From Pythium myriotylum (Eukaryota > Oomycota > Peronosporomycetes > Pythiales > Pythiaceae): a stretch of 64,000 bases of DNA. Shown in pieces: positions 10,817 to 20,488 of the stretch (the first letter of the stretch is position 1; every line of letters begins with the position of its first letter). A program made the translations under genes and the position numbers. A model generated the notes under the pieces. The model was not told where the DNA came from. It did not search any database and was given only the letters and a program-made list of their open reading frames with translations. Location of the stretch: assembly GCA_023091665.1 (NCBI GenBank), contig JALJCQ010000024.1, positions 682,001-746,000 of the forward strand, read 5' to 3'.

Positions 10817-11791
10817 TTACGCGCGGTTGACGACGGCCGAGCGCACGCCGTTACGCGTCGTCGATGTGCCCTTGGCCGTCTTGAACCAGCAAGTGCCTCC
10901 GTTGTACTTGTTCCACGAGTAGGCACCACAGTTTTCGGTCGCCTGGCACAGTCCGCAGCAGTCTTCGGCCTTGGACGCGCGAAAGTTGCCGATGTCACTG
11001 CCGCCGTAGTCGGCGTTCTCCTCGATCGGGCTGCACGATCCGTTTGGCACTCCAGAAAAGGCTCCGTCTGCCGCTTCGAGCCTGGCACCAGCTGTGTAAA
11101 GCTCGCAAATAGCGTCGGCCGAGTTGAAGTACCACGAAAAGACGGCACACTGCTTGTTCTGCTGGCATTGGGCGCAGCACTCGCCTCCGCTCTGGATCCC
11201 AGACACTGTCGTCAAGTACTTGGACCTGTAGGCGACTCCTGACCGGATTGGAGGACACGTCGGGTCCACGGTCTGGCGAGCGCCTGATATCGCGCCAGAC
11301 GTGGCCTTTGTGGCACCGATCGAGCTCTGCAGCGTGCAGCTACCACGGTTCCACGTGAACGTGGCACACTGCGAGTTCTTGGCGCACTCGATGCAGCAGT
11401 CGCCGGCCGACTTGACGTCAGGGAAGGTGGCCAAGCTGGGACCCGTGTAGGCAATGTCGTTCTGGAGGTCTGGGCACACCGACGTGGAATTCGTGCGTCG
11501 GTCATACGCGCTCGTCGTGCCATTGCTTGGCTTGGTCTCGCCCTTGGTGCTCTTGAGCCAACATGTGCCACCCTCGTACTTGGTCCACGAGAACGCGTTG
11601 CATGCCAGTTGGTTGGCACAATGAGCGCAGCAGTCGTAGGGGCTAGCGCTCTTGACGTTGGCGATGTCATTGCCGACGTAGTCAACGCCGCGCACTTCGA
11701 AGTTGTAGGCATAGCAGATCTGAGCACTTGCACGAAGAGCAGTCGAACCGGCTGCAACAGCGACGAGAGCGAGTGAGAGAGCGTTGACCAT
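10817..11791 (-). CDS. Secreted protein with four PAN/Apple domains
   Basis: 324 aa from the start at 11791, chosen because it begins directly with a signal peptide (MVNALSLALVAVAAGSTALR, cleavage likely after ASA); an upstream in-frame ATG would bury that peptide. Four Cys-rich repeats of about 75 residues follow, each with the pattern C...(D/E)CC..C.....C..(F/Y)(S/T)W....C, typical of PAN/Apple domains. Oomycete PAN proteins such as the CBEL family are cell-wall proteins that bind polysaccharide or protein ligands. Here no cellulose-binding (CBM1) module is present, so this is a PAN-only relative. The repeats differ from one another, so the tandem array is old. It should act in the wall or outside the cell. 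Confidence 0.85.
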   Translation of the reverse strand: MVNALSLALVAVAAGSTALRASAQICYAYNFEVRGVDYVGNDIANVKSASPYDCCAHCANQLACNAFSWTKYEGGTCWLKSTKGETKPSNGTTSAYDRRTNSTSVCPDLQNDIAYTGPSLATFPDVKSAGDCCIECAKNSQCATFTWNRGSCTLQSSIGATKATSGAISGARQTVDPTCPPIRSGVAYRSKYLTTVSGIQSGGECCAQCQQNKQCAVFSWYFNSADAICELYTAGARLEAADGAFSGVPNGSCSPIEENADYGGSDIGNFRASKAEDCCGLCQATENCGAYSWNKYNGGTCWFKTAKGTSTTRNGVRSAVVNRA

Positions 11792-11941
11792 ATTTGGACG
11801 GTGAGGATTTCCGAAGCAGGTGGCTGTTGAACTAGGAAGAAGATCGGAGAGTGAGGATTCTGGACTAGGAGTTACGCTGCCTGGCATCTTTCCTCCCTCG
11901 TGGTGGGGAGGCGTTGTTGGATGATCACACCTCTGGGACAA

Positions 11942-12920
11942 CGGATGTCATTCCTACGAACGGAGGATTCGACACCCGTGATATCCCGCGTGTTCTTGAG
12001 TTTCGGCAGATGTAACGGCATCGCCACTACATCGTGGTTGGTTCATGCGCTCAACTAGAAATGTGATTCTTGTTTGTTTAGTCTCAAACATCCATCATTG
12101 TGTAGCAGCAGTAAACTGGGGAGACACGTCAAGATATGCACTCATTCCTAACCGTCGACAGCTTGGTGGGCAAGAAATAATCGCTCATTTTTGTTTGATG
12201 CATGACCAGAAGTGGAAAAGGTTGAGAGATGGATTGTGTCGAGTTGACATCAAAAGATATACCTGTACGACTAAGTGCCAGAGACTGTGCATGCTTGATT
12301 TACACCATCACGGGCATATCTATGAGGTGACTGTACAGCGTCGTGTAAGAATAGTTTCGAGTCGTTATGCGGTGATGGGATTGTACACTTAGCGCACCAG
12401 CAAGCTGGAGGATTGGCGGAATTCAAAATGTTGTGGAAGGCAGATCTTCCTCTTTACGGGCGGTGAAAAGATGGCTGCCAGTGAACAGACAAAGCGACGA
12501 ATACGTGAGTCTGCCTGTGGTTCAGTTGTTAGACACCGACTTACAATCCATGTAATTTCTCACTTCGCACGACCGGTCTGTGTTCGTTGGCTGCGCTGGA
12601 TTCCAACGAGTGACGACTCATGGTGGGCTCACATGTGACACTAAGAAAGGGCCCAGGTGTAACACTGTGCCCCTAGCCGTGGGAGGATTGTCAACTCATT
12701 CACTCTCCTTCAAGCCAAGCAGGCTGGAATGCCATACTAATGACGCGTTATTTGCTTGATTTGTACGCGAGATCATTTGTTGGTGCGATCTAGTACCTAT
12801 TTCCCGCTTGTGTTTATCGGATTCAATCTCCACGATATTGGTTTTCGGAATTGGTGGTAATGATTAGAATTTGTATTGACACATTGGAATGTGAACAAGT
12901 CGCTGTAGCACTTTGACTTC
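11942..12920. other. Intergenic, no convincing gene
   Basis: About 1 kb between the PAN gene promoter and the 3' end of an oxidoreductase gene. A 115-codon + strand frame at 12045-12392 has a hydrophobic start but otherwise non-protein-like composition; I do not call it a gene. The remainder is AT-richer with no recognisable feature. Confidence 0.5.
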
Positions 12921-13990
12921 TCACACCAGCTTCACTGCAAGCTTGCCAATGTTCTTGCGTGCAAACATGTAATCAATCGCGTCGGCGATGCCCTCAAGGC
13001 CCTTGAACTCGGTCGGGTCCACTCCTGGCTTGAGCTTGCCCTCAGCGATGAGCTGGAAGAGACGACCAAGAGTCTCAGGAATGTGAGCCGAGTGGTTGTC
13101 GAGCAAGAATCCGTGCAGCGAGGCCGAGCGAGCAAGCAGCTGATGGTTAAGCTGGCTCACCTGGAGTGGCTCTGGTCCTTTCTGACCGTCGATGTAACCT
13201 GAGATGTAGCCAAAGACGATGACACGGCCGTGGATGGCAATGTTCTCGACGGCAGCCTTGAAGGTCTCGCCACCAACAGTCTCGAAGACGAGATCCACAC
13301 CCTTCGGGTACTCGTTCTTGAGCACCTCGGAGATGTTCTCTTTGTTGTAGTTGATCACACGGTCCACACCGAGCGCCTTGAGCACCTCAGCCTTTTCGTC
13401 CGAGCTAGTGGTGCCGATCACGTGGTTGCCGGCAAGCTTGGCGAGCTGCACAGCGAACTGGCCGGTGCCACCAGCAGCCGCCGTGACGAGAACCGTCTCG
13501 CCCGTCTTCATGTGACCGACATGCTGAAGCGCAATAGAACCTGAGAGACCCTGGATGAGGATAGGAAGCACGGACGGGTCGATCGCAGGCACCTTGATTG
13601 CCGTGGCCGCAGGGACATCAATGTACTCGGTGAACGCACCAATCTCTGTTGACATCATACGTCACACAATTAGAGATTTCACACCCAACGAACTAGCGGT
13701 AACATCGACGTACTCTGGTAGGCGATGGCGTCGCCGACTTTGAAGTTCTCCACGCCCTCTCCGACAGCCACCACTTCTCCGACGGCCTCAATTCCACAGC
13801 TGAATGGCAGAGGGCGTGCACCGTAGCCACCGTTGGTGATGTTGACGTCCGTGGCGTTGATTCCAACGTAGTGGTTCTTGACGACGACGTGGCCCTCAGT
13901 GGCAACGGGCAGCTCGGCGACCTCGATGATGCGCGTGGCCTCGCGGAACTTGGTGGACTTCGTGTGGACTTCGATGGTGCGGTACGGCAT
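12921..13990 (-). CDS. Zeta-crystallin-like NADPH:quinone oxidoreductase (copy A)
   Basis: Medium-chain dehydrogenase/reductase without the alcohol-dehydrogenase zinc ligands, expected to reduce quinones or enals with NADPH in the cytosol. Exon 1 is 13714-13990 (start MPYRTIEVHTKST), exon 2 is 12921-13645, and a 68 nt intron (GTACGT...CAG) falls after the codons for AYQ; joined they encode 333 aa. Visible hallmarks are the GroES-like N-domain with NHYVGINATDVNITNG, the nucleotide-binding glycine motif TAAAGGTGQFAVQLAKL followed by VIGTTSSDEKAEVLKALGVD, and the C-terminal YMFARKNIGKLAVKLV. The intron has the same position and phase as in copies B, C and D. It lies between the PAN gene and four consecutive F-box/LamG genes. 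Confidence 0.9.
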
Positions 13991-14152
13991 TGTAGATCGC
14001 TTGGAGGAGTGGCTTGCGGGGTGTTGAGGGTTGCGAAGAAGATTCGACAATGGCGTGGAAGCCGATGCAGCGAGTCCTCTCTGCGCACGGGTTGACGCAT
14101 CCACGATGATGATGCGCCGTGCTACGAGAGGTAAAGGGCCCCCGATCGGCAA

Positions 14153-14609
14153 TCAGACATCGGGTGAGGTCCCGGATAGAGCAATGCAGTTCGAGGTATC
14201 TAGTTGAGCTAGGTCAGTGGATACTTTGGGCTCTGGGGACTCAGCAACGCCTGTGGACCCTCCAGCAGTCTACGAAGCAGCTCAGCGGCTGAGCCAACGC
14301 AGACGAAGAGGATGAGTGCTGGCTTCAAGATCACGCGAACAGATTAGGATGGATGAGAAACAAACTGCCCACTTCGAACTATGTAACAGTAGAGGTTTAT
14401 AAATGTATGGAATCATTCGGTCCTCTTGAAGAATCCAGATGATCTCGATAACATGTTGAAGTCAGACCGGTATATTCAGTTGAGGAGGTGAGGGAAAGCG
14501 TCCGCCTCACTGATTAGTACTGACATGGGTTGACGAGACAGTGAGCCGACGCACCACGTCTTCTTCGGACGCTGTTGTTCACTTCATCAAAAAGGTATCG
14601 CAGTCCTCG
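14153..14609. other. Intergenic, no gene seen
   Basis: Upstream region of oxidoreductase copy A and 3' flank of the next F-box/LamG gene. No ORF or repeat of note was seen. Confidence 0.5.
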
Positions 14610-15758
14610 TCAGATTGCGGCAGGAATCTTTGTTTGCCTCTCCGGGTCGTCGACCGCCATGAGTGTGAACACTGAGCGGACGTCAACGCAAGCTCCTTCT
14701 AGTGGAAGCGTGCTTCTAACACCTCTCAGAGTCCCATAAAAGTCTGACCACTCTCCGTCTCGCTTCAAGGACCATTCGCACGTCCCAGTGCCCTCACCCT
14801 CACATCCACGAGCCAATTTTTCCACTTGGTCTACGGAAAGCACGCCGCTCCACACCCGGCACTCGTCAACGAGGCCATTAAAGCCGTACCAGCCACGATA
14901 TCCATTGTGGCGATTGCCGCTGTCGTCGCTATCCATGATCCCACTGCCGAACTGAAAGTGTTGGAGCTTCTCCCAATCGCTTAGCAGCCGCCCAGTCTTC
15001 TCACTGATGAGCTTGCCGTTGAGGTAGACGCTTTGGATTGAATGGCCTCTCTCTAGGGGCAATTGGTCAAAGGTGAGGGCGAGATGATACCACCGCTCGA
15101 ACCGGAGTGTCACTAGTGGCGATTTATCTCCATCCAGCATCGAGCAGAAGAGAGTTCCTTTGGGATCGACATGGACGAACTGGGCGTGGATCTCCGGCCA
15201 ATTGTAGTGGCACCAATGATTCGACTGCCCACCGTAAAGAATACCACCAACAGAGGACTCGGGTTCATCGTCACGACATGACAAGGCAAACCACACGTCA
15301 AAGGAGAACGCTGTTGTCGCTTGGTCATACAGAAAGCGCCTCTTCTTCAACGAGATGACACCTCCGAGCTCCCGACGATCGCCGAGGCCACGCTCCGCAC
15401 CGAGAAACTGGACCGAGTAGCCCGCAAAGCACCGTCGTTTTGCGTTCTTCGCCATTTCGTCCTGCACCATATGGGATTGTGGCTGGTTATACTTGGACGC
15501 GCGATCTTCATGCCCGTTCCAGCCACGAAGAGAATGTTGACGCCACTCGCGCGGGCGAACGCTAAATGCCTCGGTGACACGTTTCCTCCAAATGGAACTG
15601 TTGCTCGCTAGCAGTTGGCGGTAGAGTTGCAGATTAACATGGGAGAGCTGGAGCAAGTCCGAGCACGAGAGGAATCCTACGAGGTGATGAAATAGCTCAA
15701 TTGGGACGCTGTCAAACTCGAGATTGGTTGGCATGTGTTGGCGAAGGACTGACTCCAA
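14610..15758 (-). CDS. F-box/LamG protein
   Basis: 382 aa, single exon. F-box at about residues 14-58 (VPIELFHHLVGFLSCSDLLQ), then a long basic linker (60-145) and the jelly roll (about 148-330) with FSFDVWFAL (151-159), RWYHLALTFD (222-231), QSVYLNGKLI and GFNGLVDECRVWSGVLS. The linker resembles that of the decayed copy at 8113-9216, making these the closest relatives by architecture. The downstream Met at residue 9 could also serve as start. The C-terminus departs from the CSRPRERVC ending of its neighbours. Function as for the copy at 9480-10499. Confidence 0.83.
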   Translation of the reverse strand: MESVLRQHMPTNLEFDSVPIELFHHLVGFLSCSDLLQLSHVNLQLYRQLLASNSSIWRKRVTEAFSVRPREWRQHSLRGWNGHEDRASKYNQPQSHMVQDEMAKNAKRRCFAGYSVQFLGAERGLGDRRELGGVISLKKRRFLYDQATTAFSFDVWFALSCRDDEPESSVGGILYGGQSNHWCHYNWPEIHAQFVHVDPKGTLFCSMLDGDKSPLVTLRFERWYHLALTFDQLPLERGHSIQSVYLNGKLISEKTGRLLSDWEKLQHFQFGSGIMDSDDSGNRHNGYRGWYGFNGLVDECRVWSGVLSVDQVEKLARGCEGEGTGTCEWSLKRDGEWSDFYGTLRGVRSTLPLEGACVDVRSVFTLMAVDDPERQTKIPAAI

Positions 15759-16191
15759 ATCGGATTATGACTAGATTCGGATCGCAGAATTCCGTGGCCC
15801 ACCCGCGTCGGGAGCGTATGCAAGTCCGTACACGAAGACATTACATAACAAATAATGCAAGGGTTCATAAATCATTCAGTCGCCTTGAAGGCGCAGCCAC
15901 GTGCAAATTATTCATTGTCATTTGCTAAACCCTCATTCATGTATCCTCTGAGATGAGATCCGACCAATTCCAAAGTCATCAATTGAACGTTGATCATTTT
16001 TCAATACTGTAAGCGAAGTCGTGGGTACATGTAGATTCTCCGGTCATGCTCGTTTTTTATACCGTCTACAAGCGAGACATTTTTCCCAAACGAATAACTT
16101 CGCGGGCGTCCGCGATGCAGCTCACGTGACGACATCGCTCTTCTCATTGAATCGTACATACCTGGCGTTTGTTCCCCTCTTCACGTCAAAT
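15759..16191. other. Intergenic, no gene seen
   Basis: Region between two co-oriented F-box/LamG genes; only short overlapping frames, no recognisable motif. Confidence 0.5.
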
Positions 16192-17169
16192 TCACGGGTT
16201 ACCATGGATTTTCTCCACAACCGAGAGGCGCTCGCGAGGACGCGCACACTTCACGCGTTGGACTGGGCCGAACTTGCGTTGCGGGTCTCGTTGCAAGGAC
16301 CAGCGGAGCTCAGGTGCATCAACCAGCGAGGCTTCGTGCGCGTCATTAGCCAGTCGCTTAACATTCTCTTCCGTGAGCACGCCATCCCAGCAGCGGAAGC
16401 TGTCAATCAGGCCGTTAAAGCAGAACCAGCCGATAAAGATATCCCCGGGCGGAGGCGGCCCCGAACCTGTCACGCATCCCGTGCCAATCTGCGAGTTGCG
16501 GAGGTTCCACCACTCGGAATGGAGGCCGCCTTCACTGGTGTTCACGAGCTTCCCGTCGATGTACACACGCTGAACACCGGGATCAGTAGTCCCATCTGGT
16601 CGATCGAATGTCAACGCAACGTGGTACCACCTCTCGAGCTCGAGCTTCGGCGTGAAGTATGGTCGGTTGTTGAGCACTGAGCAGCCCAGCTCCAGGTCTG
16701 CGTTCACGATCACAAACTGCTGGTGGTAGTCCGCCCACCAGTAATCATGAGAGTAGTGGACCGACTGTGCGCCGAAGAGAATGCCGCCCTCGTAATTCTT
16801 GGGACTCTCCGATCTCGGCAGCAGTGCAAACCAGAGGTCGAACGAGAACGCCGAGACCGCCCAGTGCTCCATGATCTCTGAGGGGAGCTCGCAGCACGCT
16901 CCACGCGTTCGTTCCGTCGGCGCGTCGGCTTCAAGACCTGGAAATCGTAACGAACGGCTCCTCAGGTAGCTCTCCTTGGCGCTCGTCGGCGCGTTCATCG
17001 GCGCTCGGCGAGACCACTCGTCGCCGTCCGGCGCGAGTAGCACCGAATAAAAGCGTCGGTTCACGTGCGAAAGCGGCAGCAGCTCGAAGCCCGAGAGGAA
17101 GCTCATGAGCAGCTCCAACACGTCGAGCGGCAGCGCGTCGAGAGGGAACGCGAAGGCGCTGCGGTCCAT
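16192..17169 (-). CDS. F-box/LamG protein
   Basis: 325 aa from the start at 17169 (MDRSAFAFPLDALPLDVLEL); an in-frame ATG at 17220 would add 17 residues, but the inner one matches the paralogue at 17537. F-box DALPLDVLELLMSFLSGFEL is near residues 11-30, followed by LPLSHVNRRFYSVLL. The jelly roll spans about 90-290 with FSFDLWFALLPR, RWYHVALTFD, QRVYIDGKLV and CFNGLIDSFRCWDGVL. The strand normally reading GWYGFNG is GWFCFNG here. Ends near CARPRERLSVVEK. It shares linker features (KESYLRSRSLRFPG) with the 9480 and 17537 copies, so these three form a subgroup. Confidence 0.85.
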   Translation of the reverse strand: MDRSAFAFPLDALPLDVLELLMSFLSGFELLPLSHVNRRFYSVLLAPDGDEWSRRAPMNAPTSAKESYLRSRSLRFPGLEADAPTERTRGACCELPSEIMEHWAVSAFSFDLWFALLPRSESPKNYEGGILFGAQSVHYSHDYWWADYHQQFVIVNADLELGCSVLNNRPYFTPKLELERWYHVALTFDRPDGTTDPGVQRVYIDGKLVNTSEGGLHSEWWNLRNSQIGTGCVTGSGPPPPGDIFIGWFCFNGLIDSFRCWDGVLTEENVKRLANDAHEASLVDAPELRWSLQRDPQRKFGPVQRVKCARPRERLSVVEKIHGNP

Positions 17170-17536
17170 GGTGAGAGACGAAAGATCTGGCAAGTGAGAC
17201 CGTCGAGCCGATGGGTTCACTAATTACCTGTGTTGTGTGATATGTGTCATTAGAGGGAATTGCTGCTCTTTTTGTCAAGTTGGACTTGCGATTGTTGGAA
17301 GTGGGGGCTCCCAGTGAGCCCTGCAGCCCCTCACAATGGCTTTGGCGACGTCGCTCGAGAACTGCTTCGAGGGATATGTGCTTTAGATGGATATTAACCT
17401 ACCAAACAAAATTCAAAGGGGTCGCTTCACTCATTATGGGTGAATTAATTCGGATTTTCTCGTTCCTCGATCTGGTGCTTTTGTGTACAGTCAGGCATGA
17501 TTGCGTTGGTTTCAATTAGGGAGAATGAGAAGGGAT
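17170..17536. other. Intergenic, no gene seen
   Basis: Spacer between tandem F-box/LamG genes; a 91-codon + strand frame is present but has no recognisable similarity. Confidence 0.45.
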
Positions 17537-18553
17537 TTACTGGTTGCCCACGAGAGTGCACACTCGTTCCAGTGGTCGTGAGCATCGGACACGCGTGAGA
17601 GGACCTTGATAACCTTCGTTATCGCGTTTCATAGACCACACACACTGCGCTTCGTCTGTCAACTCGTCGCCACCAAGCACTAATCGCTCCACCTGCTCGG
17701 CTGATAGCACTATTTTCCAAGCACGGAAGTTGTCAATGACTCCGTTGAACCCGTACCACCCGATGAAGCTGCGATCCGGACCGGCTGGCGCGCCACCCGT
17801 CACGCAGCCCGAGCCGATCTGAAAATGGTCTAGCTGGTGCCACTCGTGATGGATCCGTCCTTGATAAGTATGGACGAGCTCACCGTCAACGTACACGCGC
17901 TGTGTAACGTGGCGACTACTGGCTTCAGATGCATCCAACGTTAGCGCAACGTGATACCAGCGATTGAGTTCGAGGTTGGACTTGACGACTGGACGATGAC
18001 TCAACACCGAGCAAGCGAGATCACCACGATCATTGACGAGAACGAACTGCTGGTGGTAGTACGCCCATTGATGGGTAGCCTCCCATGGGACGCTCTGGCC
18101 TCCGAAGAGAATCCCTCCAGTCTTGTTTGGCGGCTTCCCCTCGCTCGGCAATAGCGCAAACCAAATATCGAACGAGAAGGAAGAACGGGGCCACTCCTCT
18201 GCAATGTTGCCAGGGAGCTGCACGCAGGCGCCTCGATCTTCAAGACCATTCGATCGATCCCGCGGGTTTCGAGAGCCGTCTTTGCAGCCAGGAAAACGAA
18301 TCGATCGGCTTCTAGCGAATATTTCTTTTGCAGATGATTCTGCTGAGAGGTAGTCACGCTGGACTCGGCATTTCCACTGGGTGGCATCTCGCGCGAGAAG
18401 CACATTGAATAGATGCGCGTTGACGTGGGACAGTGATAGGAGATCAAACCCCGTGAGGAGACCAGTGAGCGAGGCAAACACCTCATGCGGGAGAGAGTCA
18501 AGACTACCGCTGATGGCTTCGCCGCCAAGGCGCTGGCGACTCGAGCGATCCAT
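17537..18553 (-). CDS. F-box/LamG protein
   Basis: 338 aa from the start at 18553 (MDRSSRQRLGGEAISGSLDS). F-box with LPHEVFASLTGLLTGFDLLS then LSHVNAHLFNVLL. The jelly roll contains FSFDIWFALLP, GGILFGGQS, YYHQQFVLVND, RWYHVALTLD, QRVYVDGELV and GFNGVIDNFRAWKIVLS, and the protein ends at CSRPLERVCTLVG. A 68 bp relic at 27838-27905 is closest to the F-box of this gene, so this copy or a near relative seeded a fragment elsewhere. Function as for the copy at 9480-10499. Confidence 0.86.
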   Translation of the reverse strand: MDRSSRQRLGGEAISGSLDSLPHEVFASLTGLLTGFDLLSLSHVNAHLFNVLLARDATQWKCRVQRDYLSAESSAKEIFARSRSIRFPGCKDGSRNPRDRSNGLEDRGACVQLPGNIAEEWPRSSFSFDIWFALLPSEGKPPNKTGGILFGGQSVPWEATHQWAYYHQQFVLVNDRGDLACSVLSHRPVVKSNLELNRWYHVALTLDASEASSRHVTQRVYVDGELVHTYQGRIHHEWHQLDHFQIGSGCVTGGAPAGPDRSFIGWYGFNGVIDNFRAWKIVLSAEQVERLVLGGDELTDEAQCVWSMKRDNEGYQGPLTRVRCSRPLERVCTLVGNQ

Positions 18554-18601
18554 GTTGAAATCGAAAATGCAGTCAAGCGGGTTTCGTGAACTTGGGTGCA
18601 T

Positions 18602-19134
18602 CCTTCATGAATATCCGTAATGATTCATAGCTAGATGGGTCACTTCCTTGAATCAGACCATATCTCGTACCCAACTGGGATACTAGATATCTGCACTGGA
18701 AGCCTACAATGAGCCCAGCGACAGCCCACACTCCCCGTATCGCACAACAAATACCTGTACTGGAATGCTGCAAGGATACCTTCTACATTGTGTGCTTCAT
18801 GAGTCCGGGAAGGATAGTATTTGGCTCGGACAAAAGGCGGTACTCAAATGAATCCTCCTGAGTCCGAAATGCCTCGTCTCCTTCGCCAAGCGATCTCCTT
18901 TTGGGGGGGGGGGGGGGGGGGGCATCTTCTAGTCGAATGTCTCGCACGACTAAAACGGACATTTGTGCGAGACATACGACTTGAACCTGTGAACCCCACT
19001 TGTCGCACCCAGACGATTGGGGGTTGGCGACAAACCCGTATTGCTCCTCTTCTTCTCCATCTCGCCACCGACCAATCTCATGCTTGGTCTTCATGGCGTC
19101 GGTGCTTTGTAGTTTGAGTGTTAACCTTCACCTT
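18602..19134. other. Intergenic with a dispersed repeat
   Basis: Spacer between two F-box/LamG genes. No gene was recognised; its right half holds the dispersed repeat listed at 18846-19012. Confidence 0.5.
18846..19012. repeat. Dispersed short repeat, copy 1 (with G20 insert)
   Basis: About 145 bp, plus an inserted G homopolymer (18903-18922), shares clear similarity with 27911-28051 in the same orientation. Conserved blocks are CCTGAGTCCGA at the left, TCGAATGTCTCGCACGACTA in the middle and GCGAGACATACGACTTGA at the right. Inside, ATGTCTCGCAC and GTGCGAGACAT form a perfect 11 bp inverted repeat around a 17 nt loop. The minus strand contains GGTTCAAGTC, which resembles a tRNA T-loop/B-box; a SINE or small foldback element is possible but unproven. 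Confidence 0.65.
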
Positions 19135-20208
19135 TCATTGCCGAAACCTATAACAATAACCTTCACGCGGCCTGGTCGTCTTGACACGAGTGACCTTGTC
19201 ACCATAAAACCCGAGTTCAACGTCTCGCTTGAGCGACCATGCACACTCGACTTGATCCTCTACTGCTGATTCCTTGCCCTCGAGGAGAAGTCGTGCGTGG
19301 TCATCACCCAGCACTCCGTTCCAGAACCGAAACGCGTCAATGAACCCATAGAAGCCGTACCATGCGCGGTGTTGAGGGCTCGGCGACCCTGGCGAGTCTC
19401 CATCAATGATACCACTTCCTACCTGCGCGTGGTTGAGATACCGCCACCTAGGATGCACCGTTCCTTGCGTCTCGTGAATCTTCTCTCCGTTCAAATAGAC
19501 CCGTTGAGTAGCTCGCCACCAATCGTTCGGGAACCGATCAAAGCTGAGCGCGAGGTGGTACCATCTATTGGTTTGCAACCCAGTGGCCACAACAGCCTTC
19601 TCCACCGCCATCGAACAAAAGAGGTTGCCCTCTCGGTCCACGTGGATGAACTGCTCACAGTCGTCGCCCCAGCGGATTCCCGGCCACTCGCTGGTCTGCG
19701 CGCCAAGCAAGATCCCACCTTGGTACGTACTCCCCTTGCCCGGTAGCATCGCGAACCAGAGGTCCAGCGAGAACGAGTCGGCGTTCCATGCGTGGTGGAT
19801 GCCTTCCCAGAGCTTGACAGCGCCACCGACTTGCCTCTCGACCACGAGCCCATCCACACACCCGGGGAACCACAGCGACGTGCTCGTGAAGTAGACTTCT
19901 TTCCAGCTGCGCTGCGCGAGGCCCGTTGAAGAGGCTTCTCGTTCGGATCGCACGAGGCTCTTGACCTCGCCAATGAGCTTCTTGTACTTGACCTTCCACT
20001 TCTTCTCGCGCTTGTGAGCTCGCACTTGGGGCCGGCCAACGAACGACCTGGACGGCAGTCGTGACGCCCACGCCGCGCTGTCGTGGGCGAGCAGGTCGTA
20101 GTAGAAGCGGCGGCTCGCGTGCGAGAGCGGCAGCAAGTCAAAGCCCGAGAGGAAGCGCAGCAGCAGCGACAGCACGTCGGACGGCAGCGCCTCGACGCGG
20201 ATCACCAT
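19135..20208 (-). CDS. F-box/LamG protein with Lys-rich linker
   Basis: 357 aa. F-box at residues 4-48 (VEALPSDVLSLLLRFLSGFD, then PLSHASRRFYYDLL). The linker contains a highly basic stretch (HKREKKWKVKYKKLIGEVKS, about 71-90) absent from most siblings and possibly a nuclear-localisation or binding segment. Jelly roll about 145-335 with FSLDLWFAMLPG, GGILLGAQT, RWYHLALSFD, QRVYLNGEKI and GFYGFIDAFRFWNGVLG. Last of four tandem co-oriented family members; it starts divergently from oxidoreductase copy B, whose ATG lies 280 bp away. Confidence 0.85.
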   Translation of the reverse strand: MVIRVEALPSDVLSLLLRFLSGFDLLPLSHASRRFYYDLLAHDSAAWASRLPSRSFVGRPQVRAHKREKKWKVKYKKLIGEVKSLVRSEREASSTGLAQRSWKEVYFTSTSLWFPGCVDGLVVERQVGGAVKLWEGIHHAWNADSFSLDLWFAMLPGKGSTYQGGILLGAQTSEWPGIRWGDDCEQFIHVDREGNLFCSMAVEKAVVATGLQTNRWYHLALSFDRFPNDWWRATQRVYLNGEKIHETQGTVHPRWRYLNHAQVGSGIIDGDSPGSPSPQHRAWYGFYGFIDAFRFWNGVLGDDHARLLLEGKESAVEDQVECAWSLKRDVELGFYGDKVTRVKTTRPREGYCYRFRQ

Positions 20209-20488
20209 CGCGACGCTACGTGGGACTCGTCAGTGGGCTTCTGAGGAGCTCACAGATCATTCGATTGGCAGAAAATGATCTTGCCCGCCGAGTTTGCCGC
20301 GCTTCAACGTCTCGTGCCCAGTTCCAAAGAGCTCTGTGTTTGTCTGTGTCTTTGTGACATGGAGTACGTTGCTATGTGATGCTGTGCTGATGGTCTCAGC
20401 TATCGAACTCGGATCTACTATCTTCGTGGGCTGCTGAGTATTCGTCGGTCGCTCACAATCGATCTTCCCCACTGATAAATCCCTACCA

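Noticed and set aside
12045..12392. 115-codon ORF with hydrophobic N-terminus, possible small secreted protein
   Set aside because: Composition after the start is not protein-like and no motif or homologue is recognised.
18903..18922. G20 homopolymer considered as a G-quadruplex regulator
   Set aside because: It is a plain homopolymer inside a dispersed repeat, more likely slippage or a gap-like assembly feature.
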